Under the pieces are notes generated by a model. That model did no database searches. It saw only the letters and a list, made by a program, of their open reading frames with translations, and was not told the origin of the DNA. Positions 33,726 through 36,733 of a stretch of DNA of 36,733 nucleotides are shown piece by piece; positions within the stretch are counted from its first letter, which is position 1; each line of letters begins with the position of its first letter. The translations under genes and the position numbers were made by a program. The DNA comes from Methylophilaceae bacterium (GTDB lineage Bacteria; Pseudomonadota; Gammaproteobacteria; Burkholderiales; Methylophilaceae). The stretch covers positions 1-36,733 of the forward strand of contig JANZZG010000061.1 in assembly GCA_026419515.1 (NCBI GenBank), read 5' to 3'.

Positions 33726-34817
33726 TCAATGCATCCTGGGTGATGGCTGCAAAAGGGCAAGGGTCAGCCGACGGATGACGGCTTCTTCGTCGGCAGGAAT
33801 CATCAAAATGGGTCGCGAGGACGGCGTGCTGAGCAAAGTGGCGTGGCACCGGTTGGCCTCGGGGGCGAGCTCGAAACCCAAAAACGCCAATGGGGCACAG
33901 ATTTTTTCACGCACCACGGCAGATCGCTCGCCGATGCCAGCAGTGAATACCAAAGCATCGATGCCACCACACTTGGCTGCCAACGCCCCGATGGCCCCCC
34001 TTACCTGCCGACAGAAATAATCCACTGCGAAATGGGCAGCTGCCGTATCGCTTTCCAAAAGCCGTCGCATGTCGCTGCTCTCGCCGTCCGACAGCGCCAG
34101 CAATCCCATGCGGTGGAAAGTTTCCTGTTCCAGTTCTGTTACGTCCATGCGTCTGGCCAGCTCCAGCATGACCCCGGGGTCGAGGTCACCGCTACGCGTG
34201 CCCATCGGGATGCCGCCCGCCGGGGTGAATCCCATACTGGTGTCCACCGATTTCAGGTTTTCCAGCAGGCACAGGCTGGCCCCGTTACCAAGATGTGCCA
34301 CCACGACACGGCCGTATGCGGTATCTCCGATCAGTGCGGGCAGACGGTGTGCCACATGGGCATAGTTGAGGCCATGGAAGCCATAGCGGCGCAGGCCATG
34401 CACCGCGCGGACCGGCAGCCGCCAGGCAAGCTCCGGCAATGTGGTGTGGAAGGCGGTATCGAAACAGGCGACGTGGGGCACATCGAAGTGCCGCATGCAG
34501 ATTTCTGCGCCCAGCAGGTTGTCGGGGAGATGTAGCGGGGCGAGGTGGACCACGCCACGAAGACGCTCCATTTCCGCGGCATCGAGCCGGCGCGCGGCAT
34601 CGGCGACCGAGCCGCCATGCACGAAACGATGGCCGACTGCGGCTGGTCGATCGTCTCCCAAGTCTTCTAGCATGGTTTCGAATGCGGTATGGTGATCGCG
34701 CAATCGACCCCGTCCGATGTGTTCGTAGCGCAGGTCGCGGCGCCTGCCATCCGCAGCGAAGAAACTGGCCTTGACGCTGGAGGAGCCGCTGTTGACGGTC
34801 AATACGGCCATGTCCAT
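33726..34817 (-). CDS. ackA: Acetate kinase
   Basis: Makes ATP and acetate from acetyl phosphate. 363 residues, somewhat shorter than the usual 400. Motifs: VNSGSSSVK at the N-terminus, [27 protein letters not shown] and [11 protein letters not shown] 34817 has GAGG at proper distance and overlaps the phosphoketolase gene by 19 bases; ATG 34811 is the alternative. It directly follows the gene that makes its substrate. No phosphotransacetylase is in the window. Confidence 0.95.
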   Translation of the reverse strand: MDMAVLTVNSGSSSVKASFFAADGRRRDLRYEHIGRGRLRDHHTAFETMLEDLGDDRPAAVGHRFVHGGSVADAARRLDAAEMERLRGVVHLAPLHLPDNLLGAEICMRHFDVPHVACFDTAFHTTLPELAWRLPVRAVHGLRRYGFHGLNYAHVAHRLPALIGDTAYGRVVVAHLGNGASLCLLENLKSVDTSMGFTPAGGIPMGTRSGDLDPGVMLELARRMDVTELEQETFHRMGLLALSDGESSDMRRLLESDTAAAHFAVDYFCRQVRGAIGALAAKCGGIDALVFTAGIGERSAVVREKICAPLAFLGFELAPEANRCHATLLSTPSSRPILMIPADEEAVIRRLTLALLQPSPRMH

Positions 34818-36733
34818 GCGTCCGCCTCGGGCAAATCCACGCCATACTCATAAGCGTAGTTACGGCATTCGATTTGCTTGTCACGCAGCCGTTCCTTGAC
34901 GTGGGCGCCGGCCACTTGCAGGGCGGGTACTCGGTCGATCACGTCGATGGCCAGACTGTAGCGGTCGATTTCGTTCAGGATGGCGAGCTCCAACGGGGTG
35001 TTGATACTGCCTTTCTCCTTGTAGCCACGCACATGTAGATTCTTGTGGTTGTTACGGCGGTAAGCCAAGCGGTGAATCAGCCAGGGATAACCATGAAAAC
35101 AGAAAATGATGGGTTTGTCAGTGGTGAATAGTCCATCGAAATCGCGGTCGCTCAGCCCGTGCGGATGCTCGCTCGCCGGGGTGAGCTTGTAGAGATCGAC
35201 CACGTTGACGAAGCGGATCTTCAGGTTGGGAAAATTCTCCCGCAGCAGATGCACCGCAGCCAGTGCTTCCTTGGTCGGAATGTCGCCCGCACTCGCCATC
35301 ACTACGTCGGGTTCGCCGCCTTCGTCGTTGCTCGCCCATTCCCAGATGCCGATGCCCTTGGTGCAGTGCTTGATGGCGGCATCCATGTCCAGGTATTGCA
35401 GATGCTTCTGTTTGTCGCTGACGATGACGTTGATGTAACCGGTGCTTCTCAGGCAGTGATCGGCCACCGACAACAGACAGTTGACGTCGGGTGGCAAGTA
35501 GATGCGCGTGACCGCTGGACTTTTGTTCACTACCACGTCGAGGAAGCCCGGGTCCTGGTGGGTGAAGCCGTTGTGATCCTGGCGCCAGACGGTGGAGGTG
35601 ATCAGCAGGTTGAGGGAGGATACCGGCGCGCGCCACGGCACTTCCTTGGACATCGCCAACCATTTGGCATGCTGATTGAACATGGAATCGATCACATGCA
35701 CGAAGGCCTCATAAGTGGAAAAGAAGCCGTGACGCCCGGTCAGCAGGTAGCCTTCCAGCCAGCCTTCCAGGGTGTGCTCGGAGAGCATTTCCATGACGCG
35801 GCCATCGGGTGACAGCTCGCCGCCGTCGGCATCCTCCGGCCGGAAATCGGCCATCCAGGTCTTCTTGCTGGCCTGGTAGATGTCATCCAATTTGTTGGAG
35901 CTGGTCTCATCTGGCCCGAACACGCGGAAGTTGTGCGGGTTGTTACGCATCACGTCGCGCAGGAATCGCCCCAGGGGGCGGGTATTCTCGCAACTGAGGG
36001 TGCCGGGCTGGGGAACTTCGATGGCGTAGTCACGGAAATCCGGCATACGGAGCGCCCGCCGCAGCATGCCGCCATTGGCATGCAGGTTGGCACTCATGCG
36101 GCGGTTTCCTTTGGGTGCCAGCGCCTTGAGGCGCGGAATCAGCCGCCCATTCGCATCGAACAGTTCCTCTGGTCGGTAGCTTCTCAGCCAGGCCTCCAGC
36201 TGGGCGAGGTGGGCCGGATTTTCGCGCACGCCGGCTAGCGGCACTTGGTGGGCGCGCCAGTAGCCTTCCACCTTGTGACCATCCACCTCTTTCGGTCCGG
36301 TCCAGCCCTTGGGTGAACGCAGCACGATCATGGGCCAGCGCGGGCGCGCGGCTTGGCCGCTGCTGCGGGCCTCCTGCTGGATGCGGCGGATTTCAAGCAC
36401 GCATGCCTCCATGGCTGCCGCCATTTGGGCGTGCATCTCCATGGGATCGCTGCCCTCGACGCAATGGGGGGTCCAGCCGTATCCCCGAAACAGGGACTCC
36501 AGCTCCTCATGGGAAATGCGCGACAGCAGCGAGGGGTTGTTGATCTTGTAGCCGTTGAGGTGCAGGATGGGCAGCACGGCACCATCGCGCAGCGGGTTGA
36601 GAAACTTGTTGGAGTGCCAGGAAGTCGCCAGCGGGGCGGTTTCCGACTCGCCGTCGCCCACCACGACCGCCACCAGCAGGTCGGGGTTGTCAAAGGCCGC
36701 GCCGAAAGCATGGCTGATGCTGTAGCCCAGCTC
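34799..36733 (-). CDS. xfp: Xylulose-5-phosphate/fructose-6-phosphate phosphoketolase (partial, N-terminus beyond right edge)
   Basis: Thiamine-diphosphate enzyme that splits xylulose 5-phosphate or fructose 6-phosphate into acetyl phosphate plus a sugar phosphate. 644 codons are visible; about 150 N-terminal residues are missing. The frame reads in from the edge with [19 protein letters not shown], then VVGDGE (diphosphate/Mg site) and [12 protein letters not shown]. Downstream it has [24 protein letters not shown] and the C-terminal domain to WTWPY. First visible gene of the xfp-ackA-ligase-hox series. Confidence 0.96.
   Translation of the reverse strand, partial: ELGYSISHAFGAAFDNPDLLVAVVVGDGESETAPLATSWHSNKFLNPLRDGAVLPILHLNGYKINNPSLLSRISHEELESLFRGYGWTPHCVEGSDPMEMHAQMAAAMEACVLEIRRIQQEARSSGQAARPRWPMIVLRSPKGWTGPKEVDGHKVEGYWRAHQVPLAGVRENPAHLAQLEAWLRSYRPEELFDANGRLIPRLKALAPKGNRRMSANLHANGGMLRRALRMPDFRDYAIEVPQPGTLSCENTRPLGRFLRDVMRNNPHNFRVFGPDETSSNKLDDIYQASKKTWMADFRPEDADGGELSPDGRVMEMLSEHTLEGWLEGYLLTGRHGFFSTYEAFVHVIDSMFNQHAKWLAMSKEVPWRAPVSSLNLLITSTVWRQDHNGFTHQDPGFLDVVVNKSPAVTRIYLPPDVNCLLSVADHCLRSTGYINVIVSDKQKHLQYLDMDAAIKHCTKGIGIWEWASNDEGGEPDVVMASAGDIPTKEALAAVHLLRENFPNLKIRFVNVVDLYKLTPASEHPHGLSDRDFDGLFTTDKPIIFCFHGYPWLIHRLAYRRNNHKNLHVRGYKEKGSINTPLELAILNEIDRYSLAIDVIDRVPALQVAGAHVKERLRDKQIECRNYAYEYGVDLPEADAWTWPY

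Noticed and set aside
1-36733. Mobile element, prophage or genomic island
   Set aside because: I saw no transposase, integrase, tRNA-associated repeat or marked base shift; the genes look like ordinary chromosomal content.

Overview
The window looks like the chromosome of a GC-rich chemolithotrophic betaproteobacterium. The support is a Neisseria-type (II-C) Cas9, a CysI-DUF934-CysH-CysD-CysN sulfate assimilation cluster, a DUF302/DsrE/TSUP sulfur-flavoured accessory set, multihaem cytochromes and a bidirectional Hox hydrogenase. Exact genus cannot be read from the sequence. No tRNA, rRNA, IS element or CRISPR array is visible, and gene density is high: no gene-free stretch exceeds about 250 bases.

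Layout. (1) 1-2862: the first ~914 codons of a type II-C cas9 (minus strand, C-terminus lost at the left edge) and, divergent from it, a compact tracrRNA with its own promoter and terminator. The array and cas1/cas2 must lie outside. (2) 2928-4130: a Bcr/CflA-type MFS exporter. (3) 4173-10444: a redox locus. Two paralogous SHP-like (DUF1924) monohaem cytochromes on the plus strand flank a minus-strand operon of three genes: an FAD/NAD(P) oxidoreductase fused to two cyclic-nucleotide-binding domains and a four-cluster ferredoxin; a five-helix membrane cytochrome b; and a membrane-anchored protein with a cytoplasmic FHA domain and ten c-haem motifs. This is the most novel-looking system here: a possible signal-gated electron conduit across the membrane. 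(4) 10469-18038: 7Fe ferredoxin, cysN, cysD, cysH, DUF934, cysI and two TSUP permeases (minus), with a cysB-type LysR regulator divergent at 18122. (5) 19120-22731: a DUF302 protein, a patatin lipoprotein, a tight DsrE-SGNH hydrolase-TspO operon and a YqiA-type esterase. (6) 22799-25940: a DUF853/HerA-like ATPase and an unusual PfkB-like kinase. (7) 26012-36733: one long minus-strand run, phosphoketolase (5' end outside the window), acetate kinase, ADP-forming acyl-CoA ligase fused to a GNAT domain, then hoxF-U-Y-H-W.

How they fit. The cys genes reduce sulfate through APS to sulfide without an APS kinase or CysJ flavoprotein in view, so the sulfite reductase may use ferredoxin. The phosphoketolase-AckA-acyl-CoA ligase set turns sugar phosphates into acetyl phosphate, acetate and acetyl-CoA with ATP yield; its translationally coupled hox genes interconvert NADH and H2, which suggests a shared role in fermentation or redox balance under oxygen limitation. 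The SHP/FHA/cNMP locus plausibly exchanges electrons between NAD(P)H or ferredoxin, the membrane and periplasmic haems under signal control; this last point is inference.
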